In this document: piece after piece, positions 33,663-45,261 of the stretch | Layout: each line of letters starts with the position of its first letter | How positions within the stretch are numbered: the first letter of the stretch is position 1 | NCBI GenBank assembly: GCA_028583605.1 | Contig: CM053327.1 | Location: 46,874,356-46,938,355, forward strand | Length of the DNA stretch: 64,000 nucleotides | From: Dastarcus helophoroides | Lineage: Eukaryota > Arthropoda > Insecta > Coleoptera > Bothrideridae | Direction: 5' to 3' | Program-made: the position numbers and the translations under genes | Notes under the pieces: generated by a model | Seen by the model: the letters and a program-made list of their open reading frames with translations, nothing else | Database searches by the model: none | Told to the model about the DNA's origin: nothing

Positions 33663-33935
33663 ATATGATAGCCAAAGTATTCCTAGAATAAGAAGTCAAA
33701 GAACTTTAAGGCAATATGAAACTTTCAAGGTTATAGCCCGAGTCAAAGAACTTTAATGAAGTCATAAAACTTAATAGGATACTTTTAAGGTTAGGGGAAA
33801 TGAACTGATATAGTACAAAGCTCATGAACCTAAATATAGTTATTTATGGACGTGACTTAAAGTTATTTTTAAACATGACACAAACTCTACTCGAAGTGCA
33901 TTTTGGCGCAGTAATAGGATACTTTCAAGGTTAGT

Positions 33936-35039
33936 TCAAAGTGAAATTAACTGAAATAGTTATTTTTAAACATAGCTTAAATTACATTATCGTCAAAGGC
34001 AATGAACGCTAATATTTATTTTTAAAGATGACTCTCTTTCACCGGAGATCAAACAGCTATTTATAAACGTGACTCATATTCGTTTTATTTTTAAGGCGGC
34101 GATCTGGTACTCTTAAAACGTCAAAATTCTTCCCTTGCCATTTTACAAACTACGTCAATACTATCGCCTAGAATTTCATGAAAATTGGTAATAATGTTTA
34201 GAAATGTTGAGGAATTCGGGCTTTGGAAGCAGATTTTTGATTTTTGATTTTTGTCTTAGTATTCCCACAAATGGGCATACAATTTGTCTCTTTTTTGCCT
34301 GTTTTCAGAAGCGAATATCTCGGAAACTAAACGGAATTTGAAAAAAGCACTTCCAAAAGCGCGAATTCGACATCCTTGCTTTATAAGTTCTCCAAATTTG
34401 AAAACCAAATATTGAAACATAAAGATACCATTTGTAAAATTGGAGAACGGTGTTTGGCATAAAAATTGCTCTTAGATTTCGGTTGTCCTCACTCATATGA
34501 GGCAGGGTACGGAGACGGACTTGATGCGGAGCAGAGAAATTTTTGCCCCTTCTTCAATACGTCATCAACGAACGAAGTATCTTTGACTTCCACAGCTCAT
34601 ATGTCTTTATCTAATCACGGCAGATATATGATAATAATAATAATAATAAACAATATTAAAACATTTGTTCTGCCAAAGGTTAAGAGTAAAGTATTTGTAG
34701 CTTACAATCATTTACTGAATATTTAGTGATTGTTGTTTTGATCTATTTAGACGAATTTTTTTCTCTCCTAATTAATATTTTTACATTACTCTTTGGATAA
34801 ATATAAATTGTTTAGGTAAATAAATGCTATGACAGATTTAAGCAAAAAAAAAAAAATTGATTTTAAATCATTTAAATTGGAAATGTTATATTCTACTACC
34901 AGCTCTTGTAGTCGAAAATCGACCAATTATATCTGCAAAGAACGAAATTGTTTTTCACATAATTAGTTGAAGGTATTTAGATGCAGATATTTAGTTCTTA
35001 CCTTAACAATAGGAGAAAATGCGTGGGAAAATATAAATT
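33936..35039. other. Unassigned DNA with an (ATA)n microsatellite
   Basis: No gene recognised. The run of ATA units at 34629-34648 is a simple repeat. ORFs are short and unconvincing. Confidence 0.4.
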
Positions 35040-38000
35040 TCAGGTCTTTATAAATTTCGAATCCTTCGAAAATTTTGGCTTTTTTTAAAATTTCGATAGT
35101 TTTTTGAAAATCTAATTTTTTTTTAAATCTCAACTTTTTTCACAATTTCGACTTCTTGAAACTTTGGACTGTTTTTGAAAATTATGAATTTTTTTGAGGA
35201 ATATGACTTTTATGATAATTTCGACTTTTCCTTATTTAATTTTGAAAATTTCAACCACTCACTAAGTATTTCGACTTTTCTTGAGAATTCCTATCTTTTG
35301 ATACATATATTCAACTTTTTTTCAAAATTTCTAGTTTTTATTTCAAAATTTGACATTTTTAATTTCTACTTTTTAAATGATTGGTCATTTTAAAATTGCC
35401 ACTTATTTCAAATTCTCATTTAAAAAATAAAAACAAAACTGACTTAGATAAAAAATTGTAACCATTTCAAAATTTTTCCTTTTTCTAAAATAGTGTTATT
35501 TTTGGAACTTCCTAATTTATCAAAATTTCAATTTTTTCAGGAAATTTTTATTTTGTTGCAGATCTCGACTTTCTTTAAAAAATTCTGCTTTTTTTGACAA
35601 TTTCGACATTTTATAAAGGTGAACAAACTAGTAATTCCGACCAGGTCAACATTTTCGAAAATTGGAATTATTAGAAAAAAAGTCGAAATTATTAGAAAAC
35701 CGAAGTTTAAAAAAATGGCAACATTCCAAAAGGCACGAATTAAAAGAAAAAAAGGCAAACATTTTGTGGAAATTTAGACAAAAGTTGTCCCAAAGTCAAA
35801 TGTTTCGAAAAAAGTTGAATTTTGAGAGTAAAGCCCAAGTGCCAACAAAGAAAAATTTTCAGAGAAAATTCACAATTTTGCAGAAGAGACTGTGCTTTCG
35901 TATTTTTGTAGAAAAGTATATGTTAATTTTGAAGAAATTAAAAGGAAACAAAAAGGGTAAAAGGAAGCATTTTTAAGTCACCTATTTCTAACTATGTACT
36001 CTACCTGCTTAGAGAACTGAAAGAAGGAATACGTGTCAAAGGATTTTTTGCAATTCGGTAGCCCAATTTCAAGCTTTTCTCTCGAAATTTTGAATTTAAA
36101 GTTTAAACTGTTCTAATTTTCCCAGAGATTTTAAAATATCATGGAAAACGTCGACAAGAATATCGAATATTTCAATTTGAAATCAAAGTTTTGTGACTAA
36201 TGAGAACTCGAGAACTTCCTTACATAAATCGCATTTGTTTAAAATGTGTTGCCATTTTTCAAAAATTTCACTTCAAATATAAAATCGTTCTTTTTATGAT
36301 AATTCAAGGTGCAATTCGCAAGAGAACAGTTAGAATTTTTTTTAAATGTTAACTATTGTTTCGAAATTTTCAATTTAAATCTGAAATTGTTTTTTTTACC
36401 TGAAATTGCAATTCTAAAAAGAAAAATTAAATTTTCAGCCTTTACTTTCCAGTCAAAATGAAAATAGCAAAAGAAAAACTTATTTTTTAAATTTTAAAGT
36501 AAACTAACATTTCAGATAAAAAAGTCGAAAAAAAATTATTTGGAAAAAATTCATGCAACGTCTTTTTTAATTTCAAAATTTCGCGAAAATTTTTTAAATT
36601 TCTGGCATAATTTTGTTCAAAGTTTTTTCCAGAATTTTGACTTAAATCTCAAATTCCGGATCCTAAATTCGAGTTTAAGAAAATATGGATTCTAAATTGG
36701 AGCTTAAGAAAATAAATAAATAAAAATAAAAATTAATAAAAATTGACATTTGTAAAATGGAAATTTTAGAAATCTTGTAATTTCGACTTTTTTTCTAGAA
36801 ATTCTATTTCAAAGTCTAAGATTTAAGAAAATAATTTGAAATTTCCAATTTAAACTTTCTGACTTTTTTTCAGAATTTATTTAAATATGTATATCCTTTT
36901 TTAAGTATAGAATTTTCACTCACTTTTCGAAATTTTGTTTTTAAAAGCCTAAATTTTAACAAACTCTTGAAATAACATAAAATTTCGACATTTTAGCCGA
37001 AGTTTACAATTTTTCTCAATTTTAGTGGAACAGACTGGTTCTTGGTTATCTTCAAAAATTGAAATACAAAAATTGTCCCCTGAAACCAAGAAAGATTAAA
37101 AAACACAACAAAGGTTGCTCTAACGCGTTTCGATAGCCAAGCTATCATCTTTAGAGAAATACTGACTGAAACCAAGAAAGATTAAAAAAACACAACAAAG
37201 GTTGCTCTAACGCGTTTCGAAAGCCAAGCTATGATTTTCAGTAAGATACTGAAGACGATAGCTTGGCTGTCGAAACGCGTTAGAGCAACCTTTGTTTTGA
37301 TTTTTAATCTTTCTTGGTTTCAGGGAACAATTTTTGTATTTCAATTTTTCTCAAACTCGCGACTTCATGATCTCAACATTTTGAACTTGTTTCTTGGAAT
37401 TTTGATTTTAGTCTCAAAATTTTGACTTTATTCTCCATATTTTGTTTCTGAAGTCGAAAGTAACAAATAGTTTCTATTTTTTTTTAATTTAAAACGTTTC
37501 TAAACAAAATTCTGAATTGAGAAATTTTAACTATCTTTTTGAAATTGTAATTTGTATTTTTAAATACGAAATTTTTACTTCTTTTGGTCTTAGAGTTGAA
37601 TAGTCGAATAGGTCTTAAAATATTAAAGTTATTTACTGAAATTTCGACTTAAATAACGAAATTTCAATTGTAATGACTAGAATTAAGAAAAAAAATAGTA
37701 ATTACAAGTGAAAACTTGAAACGCGATTTCGAAAAAATTTTCAATTATAAAAAATGTGATAGTTTTTGAATTATTTTATAAATATTGATATTTCACCTTT
37801 TTCCAATTTTCAAGTTTAATCCCCAAAATTAAATCTTAAGGTTTCACTGTATTCTCAAATTCCGTATTTAATTAAAAAATAAATACTTTTTTGTAACTCT
37901 GGAATAGCAAAATTAGAATTATGAGTTCTGAAAAAAGTCTACAATACTTTATGGGCAAAATTTCGAATTTAAACTTGCGATTTTGTTAAAATAATTCGAA

Positions 38001-38420
38001 ACTTGGATAAAATGGAAATTAGTAAATACAAAGTCGAGAATGTTCAAAGAATCTCCCCGAAATTTAAAAAAAGGGTCCATGTGGAAAAAAAATTGGGCAA
38101 TTAAGACTCAATTTTACAAATCGAAGAAAAAAAGACCCTTTCAGGAAAATTAGGAATAGAAAAATAAAAGTTAAATGCCTAAATACAAATTTAAAAAAAA
38201 AAACGAAATTTTGAGATAAAATCGATATTTATGCGTTACATCATACTAAGAAAATCTACCGCACGGCCCTGAAGTCGAATTGGAATAAAGTCAAATTTCG
38301 ATAAATAAATAAGAAATTTCCGAAGAAAATATTTTTCGGGAAACTTTCGTTAAAATTTCAATAACCCAAATATCAAATAAAAGTTAAAATTTTCAAAATT
38401 ATTTATCAATTCTGTTTTAC
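35040..38420. repeat. AT-rich degenerate tract, T-rich then A-rich
   Basis: TTTCGACTTTTTT wording dominates to about 35640, then GTCGAAATT wording. A palindromic retro-insertion (37020-37341) is nested in it. No gene; small ORFs such as 35662-35976 are compositional. Confidence 0.7.
37020..37341 (+). mobile_element. Palindromic retro-insertion family, copy 2 (longest)
   Basis: One-sided extension (GTGGAACAGACTGGTTCTTGG) at the left, then the foldback arms and a centre with three copies of the GCTTGGCT stem-loop followed on one strand by GAAACGCG. Flanked by a perfect 13-bp direct repeat CAATTTTTCTCAA (37007-37019 and 37342-37354). An arm segment is duplicated, giving two tandem AAGAAAGATTAAAAAA units. 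Confidence 0.87.
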
Positions 38421-39204
38421 TTGTTTATCAAAGCGCGACAAAAGACACTAATTTAAGAAACAGGCCAAAATCTTCACTTGCAAGTTTATAAACAAATATG
38501 AATACTAAACCAACTGCTATCAGCAACATACACAAGATATACAAATGGATCGAATTAACAGTATCTTATATCAGTAAAGTGACGATATGAAAGATTGCGA
38601 ATTCGAACGACATAAATCGAATTTCTGACTCAATTCCCTTTTGAAACCCTTTCCATCTCTGTTCACCCAACCCCCCTCAACAGGGCATTTAAATTCGAGA
38701 GCCAAATCGTACTTGGCGATTTACCAGACCCCTGCCTTAAAAGTGGCATAGACTTCACCCAAATTAGGTACCTACATTTTTACCAACCTAAACACGGTGT
38801 ATAATATAGACCTCAAATAGCGGGGAATCTTACGCGAGCAAATAATTAATCCGATGCAGATATGCAGTGATATAAAACTTAGCGAACGCGGTGACCTAAT
38901 ACGACACCTATACTGCATTATTATTATGTTTTTTTCTCGGGCTACCGAAAATTTGCCTGTTCTTTCTTTTTCATTAAATTACATCTACTTAATCACGTGC
39001 AAATAAGTCGATGTACAAATAAAAATTTTTCCGTCATTTCTTGGTTGCGATTGTTTGCTATAAACAAGGAAATAAACGACCGTAACATGTGTAGATAATG
39101 TGTAGGAGTCCCGTAGGGTTTGGCCCTTTAACTCTGCAAACTGGGAAGAATTAAGATACTTCTTTGTATCTTTCCCATGGCAGGAAGTCTGCTTTAACTT
39201 AGGC
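38421..39204. other. Unassigned DNA
   Basis: More balanced composition than its left neighbour, but no ORF of note, TE end or RNA gene recognised. Confidence 0.35.
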
Positions 39205-40160
39205 AACCTCAGATAACGCAGGGGTGCCTCAGGGGTCTGTTCTGTCTCCTATTCTATTTCTGTTACACATAAACGATCTCTTAGCTTCAACTTCCAATCC
39301 TATATACAGCTACGCAGATGATAGTAACCTTGTGTCATCTTTTTTCTCCGACAAACCATTATCTATCGCTGCTTCAGATCGACTAAAGGAACAACAGATA
39401 CAGACGATTAATCGGGATCTCGAGATTATTCTGGAATGGGGTAAGAACAATTTGGTCGACTTCAACGCTTCAAAAACTCAGGCCGCGGTTTTCTCTAAGA
39501 AAACATCAAGGGATAATGCAACAAACATACTAATGGACGGTAAAATCCTTCCGATGGGATCTAATCTATCTATCCTAGAAGTGAATGCGAGCACTAATTT
39601 CTCTTGGGACGATCATGTGTGCGCCATTGCCAAATCCGCCTCTCAGAAGCTAGGCTTTCTTTTTAGAGCTAAAAAGTACTTCACATCTCATCAGCTATTA
39701 ACAATATACAAAGCTCAGGTTAGGGCAACACTAGTCAATAGTGTTCTCATGTTTGGAGTTCAGCCCCAAAACACACTTTAGCTCTCTTGTATTCAATTCA
39801 AAGAGCGATTGGCCTAATTGATGGTGAGAGTCTGACCGATTTTCTCGAAACACTAGATCACAGGCGTGTGGTTGGTGACTTGTTTCTTTTCTACAAGATT
39901 CTTGAGGCGTACTAGACAGTCGGAGACAACAAATTCATGTGCGGTCCAGCTTGACATAGTGAGGACTTCTGTCTACGGAGACTCTTTTTCCATAAAACTT
40001 CCAAGTTATGGAATTTGCTACCGAAAGGAATTTTCCCCGAAAATTACAACCTATCCTTGTTTAAGAAGGCGGTTCATCGCCATCTATCCTTGTTTCCGCA
40101 TCCTACTCGCAGTGCTTTGAAAGCATAATGGGGTTATCCTTTGCGAGTGGATTAAACTAA
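39205..40160 (+). pseudogene. Non-LTR retrotransposon RT, copy 1 (5' truncated)
   Basis: The frame from AGVPQGSVLSP-type sequence near 39215 encodes RT palm motifs VLSPILFLLHINDLL and the catalytic YADD (about 39309-39320), then RT thumb sequence (YKAQVRATLVNSVL). It stops at 39779-39781, then continues in other frames through the C-terminal RRTRQSE-type block and SYGICYRKEFSPK. There is no RNase H, so this is a Jockey- or CR1-like element, unlike those at 1 and 47325. The 3' end reads GCGAGTGGATTAAACT followed by an A run at 40159. Everything upstream of the palm is missing, as expected from 5' truncation. Confidence 0.85.
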
Positions 40161-40170
40161 AAAAAAAAAT

Positions 40171-41515
40171 TACCCCAAAATTAATTGATTAAATTTAACA
40201 TATGTATATAATTATTCAAGATATAATTAAGTTTACAGCGGTTGAGATTGGTGTGTTAGTCGTAGTCGATTAGTGTGTGATTACCAAGAAACGTGGTATT
40301 ATGCGATTAATTTAATCATTTATTTTAACTTACCTATTACGTATTCTACAAGATTTCGTATGCCAAAATAATTTTACCATCAACGAAGGCAATTTCGTCT
40401 TTAATACTTCCAGCAATACTTTCACCTTATCTTTTCCTTAATGTTTATCAATGTCGAATAATCTTGTGTCATCCTCTTAGTAATTCGTGCGAGAGAAAAG
40501 AAGTCCGTAATAGATACTCCTTCGGTTTTTTGCATCTCTTTTTGAAGTGCTTCAAAGCCTAATACCCTTGAAATAAGATAACGTAGTTTTTCAACAAATG
40601 GCAAAGTATATTTTACATTATCTGGATTCCGATCAAAACTTGCCTGTACAATACGTGCTATAAATATATTATAATGTACACAATCGTTCTTAATTAACCG
40701 TAATATTTGCTTGTACTTTTTTTGGCGAATGTATTCTCCCCAAACATTAGTTATGTTATCAACATGAGGTTTTAACTTTTCTCAATTTCCGGATCATTTG
40801 AACAATTTTGCCTTAATGCATCCACAATTAAAATTTCTTCATTTCCTTGATGTTCATTCTGCATCATAACGTCAAATAAAAAATTTATTCCATTGTTTGT
40901 TTGATTACAAAAGACTGAAAATTCTAAAAATGTCACCAATTTTTTTAGTATTTTTAGTTTACCACGAGAATTATAACAAGTTGTTATAATGCTCCGTAAG
41001 TTGTTTTCTCGTTTCGAAAATTCAGCACATAGCTTAATTGCTCGTTTTATTTTCCCGGAAGCTATTTCTAAGGCGCAAAAGTTACCATATGTTCATAAGG
41101 TGTCGAATTTAATTCGTTCAACTCCAAACGTAAATGTTGTATAATATCTGTCAGGTTACTCACTTCTTCTCGATAATGCCGTACAAGCATAGATTTCAGA
41201 TTGTCAATGTGTTCTTGGCAAGTTGATCTGTAATTATTGCATTTATTTTTCCAAATTTCTATTTCCGCTAGGTGTGTTGCTTTTATCTATGGAGTTAGAA
41301 ATGTTCTCTCTTACAATATTAATACCGCATGCTGTTAAATTTATTATTTCCGTGCAATTGTCTACAATGGAATCTCTGTTGTATATACAATTGGTAGCAT
41401 NNNNNNNNNNNNNNNNNNNNNNNNNNNNNNNNNNNNNNNNNNNNNNNNNNNNNNNNNNNNNNNNNNNNNNNNNNNNNNNNNNNNNNNNNNNNNNNNNNNN
41501 CCGAACTCGAGTCAA
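40171..41515 (-). pseudogene. Unrecognised helical protein gene, copy 2 (decayed)
   Basis: Homologous to 10119-11480 across the coding region and about 150 bp of 3' flank, starting right after the A tail of the RT copy. On the minus strand the C-terminal blocks are recognisable (ALQKEMQKTEGVSITDFFSLARITK), as is ATNCIYNRDSIVDNC near the gap. A stop replaces the original end near 40422 and indels break the frame at about 40400, 40780 and 41090. The N-terminus falls in the 100-N gap. The splice-donor-like ATAG|GTAAGT is kept (40328-40337). Confidence 0.75.
41401..41500. other. Assembly gap (100 N)
   Basis: A run of exactly 100 N, a usual scaffold gap symbol of unknown true length. It hides the N-terminus of the copy-2 gene. 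Confidence 0.99.
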
Positions 41516-41920
41516 CGTATATAATATACATAATTCAATACTTTTTCATGATATCTTTGACAACCGACCATTACAATAGCATAAACCTTTATTTACTGCT
41601 TATATTATAACGGATAATATTAAGCTATAAACACTTGGGAAATAATAATTTAAAAATTCGATTCGCCTGACAGGTTGTTGCTGACTGTTTTTCAAAAAAA
41701 TCGTGCATTGTTAAAAGGCAGCAGAATGGTAAATGGCACGTCGTTGCTTGGGTCAGTTATAAAGACATTTAAATATTACATCTATGTAAGTGTATACAAG
41801 GTGAGCTACGGTGTAAATTGATGCTGCTACTTAATTTCTACGCATTAATTAACATAAAGCGGTAAATTACATCTAAATACCAACAAGACAATAACTAAAT
41901 TAATCAAAATGACGCCTAAT
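41516..41920. other. Unassigned DNA
   Basis: AT-rich, no gene recognised. Confidence 0.35.
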
Positions 41921-41924
41921 ATTG

Positions 41925-42613
41925 TCACGTTTCCTTGCTGATAGATCTCTTCGAAGTCGTCGTAAATGGCATCTCATCCGAGACATTTGGAATTAATGCA
42001 GGGGTGCCCCAGGGGTCTGTCCTGTCTCCTACTCTGTTTCTGTTGCACTTAGCGATCTCTTAGCTTCAACCTCCAATCCGATATAGAACTACGCAGATGA
42101 TAGTAGCCTGGTGTCATCTTTTTTCTCCGACAAAGTATTATCCGTCTCTGCTTCAGATCAACTAAGCGAACATTAGATGCAGTTGATTAATCGAAATCTT
42201 GAAATCATTCTGGAATGGGGTAAAGAAAATCTGGTCGACTTCGATGCTTCAAAAATTCAGGCCGCGATTTTCTCTAAAAAACATCAAGGGATAATGCAAC
42301 AAACGTACTCAGGGGGGGGGTAAAAGAGCACTTCACATCTCATCAGCTACCTTCACTAAACAAAGCTCAAGTTAAGCCAACACTAGCCAATACTGATCTC
42401 ATGTTTGGAGTTCAGCCCCAAGGCGCACTTTAGCTCTTTTCAATTCAATTTAAAGAAGAGTGATTCGTCTAATTGTTGAGGAAAGTTTGATAGATTTTCT
42501 CGAAACACTAGAGCACAGGCGGATGGTTGGTGACTTATCTCTTTTCTACAAGTACTTTCATAGGAGATATTCGCATGATCTAATACACTTTGATACATCA
42601 AAACCATTGAATC
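41925..42613 (+). pseudogene. Non-LTR retrotransposon RT, copy 2 (decayed)
   Basis: Same family as 39205. It starts in the block before the palm (LADRSL..., shared with 52740-52800 minus). It keeps the YADD region (about 42089-42100) but has stops and frameshifts, plus a deletion at 42312-42325 marked by a run of G. The 3' end is cut at the pogo element's TA site at 42614. Confidence 0.8.
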
Positions 42614-42957
42614 TAAGGTAAGTTCACCAAATAAAGCCTACCTTAATTTTTTTATTGCCTAACTAGAAGGTTTATAATAAAAATGCACCAGTAATTTGAA
42701 ATACTTATATTTATTTATTGAACTTCCTAATAAATGAAACAAAATTGCTTTAGAAACAAAATCACACTTTTGTGAACACAAATAACTAAAATGTCACTTT
42801 GGCTTTATTGGGAATTCTGCGTCTTAATAAAGCCTTAATAAAAACAAGTAAGCATTCAACTTCTTAATTAAGACAAAACGTCAATACTTATATTAAATCT
42901 AATGAGATCCTATTAATTACTTTTAGTCATTTTAGGTCAGACTTAACGAATTTCTCA

Positions 42958-44859
42958 TCATGTAAAAGTACTATATTGATCAGCCTTTTTCATATTTTTT
43001 TTTAAACAATCTCCTGAACAGTAAAATATGTTATCAGCGGGTGTGAGTCCAACACACATCACATGATACCAAACGCCACAATTAAGACATTGTCGCATAT
43101 CATCAACTCGATCTTCCTTACCAGCTGGACAGTACCAAGAAGATTTATTATCGTGACGTTTTGGTTTAGATCCCGTAAGCTTATCTGCTGTCAAAGAAGT
43201 AGTCTTTACTGAGGTTGGCTTTCGCGTTGCAGTAACTGCAGGTTGTGCAGATGTACAGCCAATAACGGATGCTGATTTTCGTGTCTTTGTGTTAATCTTT
43301 ATCATGAAAGAAGTACCAGGAACATCTTCTACTTTTGATGATGGTACAGTAATCTGTGATGTGGAATTCATAGCATTATCACCAAACAAATCTTTTGTTA
43401 GCTCTTGCAGTTCAAAAACTTCTTCCGTGGAGCAGTCGCTGCAACTTTAAACTTAGGAATTGCTAAAAATTCATGAATTTCACAAGTGGTTGATTAATTG
43501 TCTCTTATGTGGAGTTCCAGCATTCGGATTATGTTTTGAGAGCAAGGATAGTTGCAAATTCTCAGTATCTGTGCCTAACCAATCTGAATCTTCCACATTT
43601 GCAGTTGAAATCTCTTGTTTCCCCGATTCATCAGATAAGACAGCAATATTCTCACTGTTTGTAGGATTTGGAAGTTCTGATAACGCAAAGGACGCAAACG
43701 CCTCTTCAGGAATAGCATCTGGGTTATATGGATATAACCCTGTAGCGCGAAACCCATTCGAGATATTGGTAATATTCATACATTTCGACCATACTTGTGA
43801 GAGAATGACATTGAAGTTTGTCTTGTTAAGGGTTCGTTCGTACGTATTTATTCAACTCTTGATCCCAATGGTGCTCAAAAGAACGATAACCAGATTTATC
43901 CATGGGCTGTAACTCATGCGTGGTATTTGACGGAAGACAATATAAAGTACTGCCACATTTCTCAGCTTCCTCGACAATAGTAAAGACCAGGTGGCATTTT
44001 GCACCATCAAATATGAGGAGACATGGCCCTGATGTTCTGTATTTATGCAAATGATTAATAAACTCTATGAAAGTTCCTGTCGTCATACTTCCTTTTGGCG
44101 TCATCTTCACCAGAGAGCCTGGAGGTAAATTATCTTGAAATTCTGGCTTTAGTCTCTTGCCTTTGAACAATATCATTGGCGGATTAGCTGATCCTATAGC
44201 ATTACCACAGTTACACTTTCAGCATGCTCATTCGCTATTTGATAAACTCTCTTTCTCCCTTTGGCTGTCAGAACTCCCTGCTGATGGTGCAACGATATGC
44301 GACAATTTTTTTCATCGATGTTGTAAATACTTTCAGGTTTATGTTCAATTCCAAGTCTATCCAGCGCGCATTTGTATTTGGAAAAGTGATCGCGAACAGT
44401 ATTTTTATTTAATTTTTGAGCACGAGCTGGATTCATCATCTGTGCTTTACGACGTGCTAGTTCAGGGTGTCGTTTGAGAAATAACCTCAACCATTTCTTC
44501 CCTGCGGCATTTTTAGATCATTGGAAGTGTTTGGAATTTTCTTAATTTTACAGAAAAAGAGCCTGCACGCGCAACATCTTTGAAGTCATCGGCACTCCAA
44601 CATCAGCCAAACGTATGATTCTTCTGACAAGTCCAGCTTCTTGTTCTGTAGTCAATATAGCCGACCGACCTAGCTTTCGTGTAGTCGAACCACTCGCTAG
44701 ATGGTTGCGTAGGGTTCTTCTTGGGATGTTGTATCTGGCTGCAGCAGCATATGTAGATAATATACCCCTTTCTACCATTTTAACAGCGTTTTCCATCTGT
44801 TGCGAAGTCCATTGAGCCCTTTTTTTCCTTGTGGTAGAAGCTGGTGATCCGTTTTCCAT
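42958..44859 (-). pseudogene. Pogo-like transposase with C-terminal PHD-like finger, broken
   Basis: Five pieces on the minus strand, in order. First, an N-terminal helix-turn-helix from the ATG at 44859 (RAQWTSQQMENAV and YNIPRRTLRNHL). Second, a CENP-B-like second DNA-binding region and the first acidic block YNIDEKN (44194-44490). Third, a DDE core FDGAKCH with LPSNTTHELQPMDKS (43826-44176). Fourth, FRATGLYPYNPDAIPEEAF (43480-43779). Fifth, a Cys/His finger CLNCGVWYHVMC then YCSGDC (42958-43389). Four pieces share one frame and the DDE piece is in another, so at least two frameshifts plus stops break the gene. The finger pattern resembles a PHD domain, found at the end of some insect pogo/Tigger proteins. 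The total length fits the family. No intact product. Confidence 0.85.
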
Positions 44860-44866
44860 GATGTTA

Positions 44867-45138
44867 CTGAAAACAAGGGTTTACTATTTTACTGTGATAC
44901 TTTTCTAACTGACATAAAACGTTGTCCTAATAAGGCCGGTACCTTTGCTGTTATAAGGACTATAAATTATTTTTATAGGCTTAATTAGGGCATGGCACAT
45001 GGGTAAACAAAACAACAATTATATGGAATACACCCATATTACAGCTTTTCCACTTATATGAGGAAATGGCTAAACGTATAATTATCCTGTAGACAAAAAC
45101 ACAGCACACCGTATACGAATAAAAATAAAAATACTTAC
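44867..45138 (-). other. Putative 5' UTR intron of the pogo transposase
   Basis: On the minus strand a donor GTAAGT at 45138-45133 and a pyrimidine tract with TTTTCAG ending at 44867 bracket 272 nt. The ATG of the transposase lies 8 nt after the acceptor. Inferred from splice signals only. Confidence 0.5.
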
Positions 45139-45261
45139 TGTTTACTCTGCCAGAATTTTATAAAAACAAGCGTGCGCTCCGCGTCGTGGTTGTTTTCGAC
45201 TGCAGGTTCCAACACACTCGCGGCGCGCGCCACTTGCTGTGCTTGTGTGCGTTAGTTAATG

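Larger units (their letters stand above)
33280..33935. repeat. GATACTTTCAAGGTTAG short dispersed repeats around the LTR
   Basis: ACTTTCAAGGT recurs near 33297, 33720, 33782 and 33922, usually with GATA before it. The LTR is inserted among these copies. Confidence 0.65.

Noticed and set aside
33306..33670. TSD for the 33314 solo LTR
   Set aside because: Left GTAT and right ATAT are not a clean duplication.
35662..35976. 104-codon Lys-rich ORF
   Set aside because: Compositional; lies in the A-rich half of the tract with no homology.
41223..41579. ORFs spanning the N run
   Set aside because: Artefacts of unknown bases in the assembly gap.
43460..43912. 150-codon plus-strand ORF
   Set aside because: Antisense of the pogo transposase.
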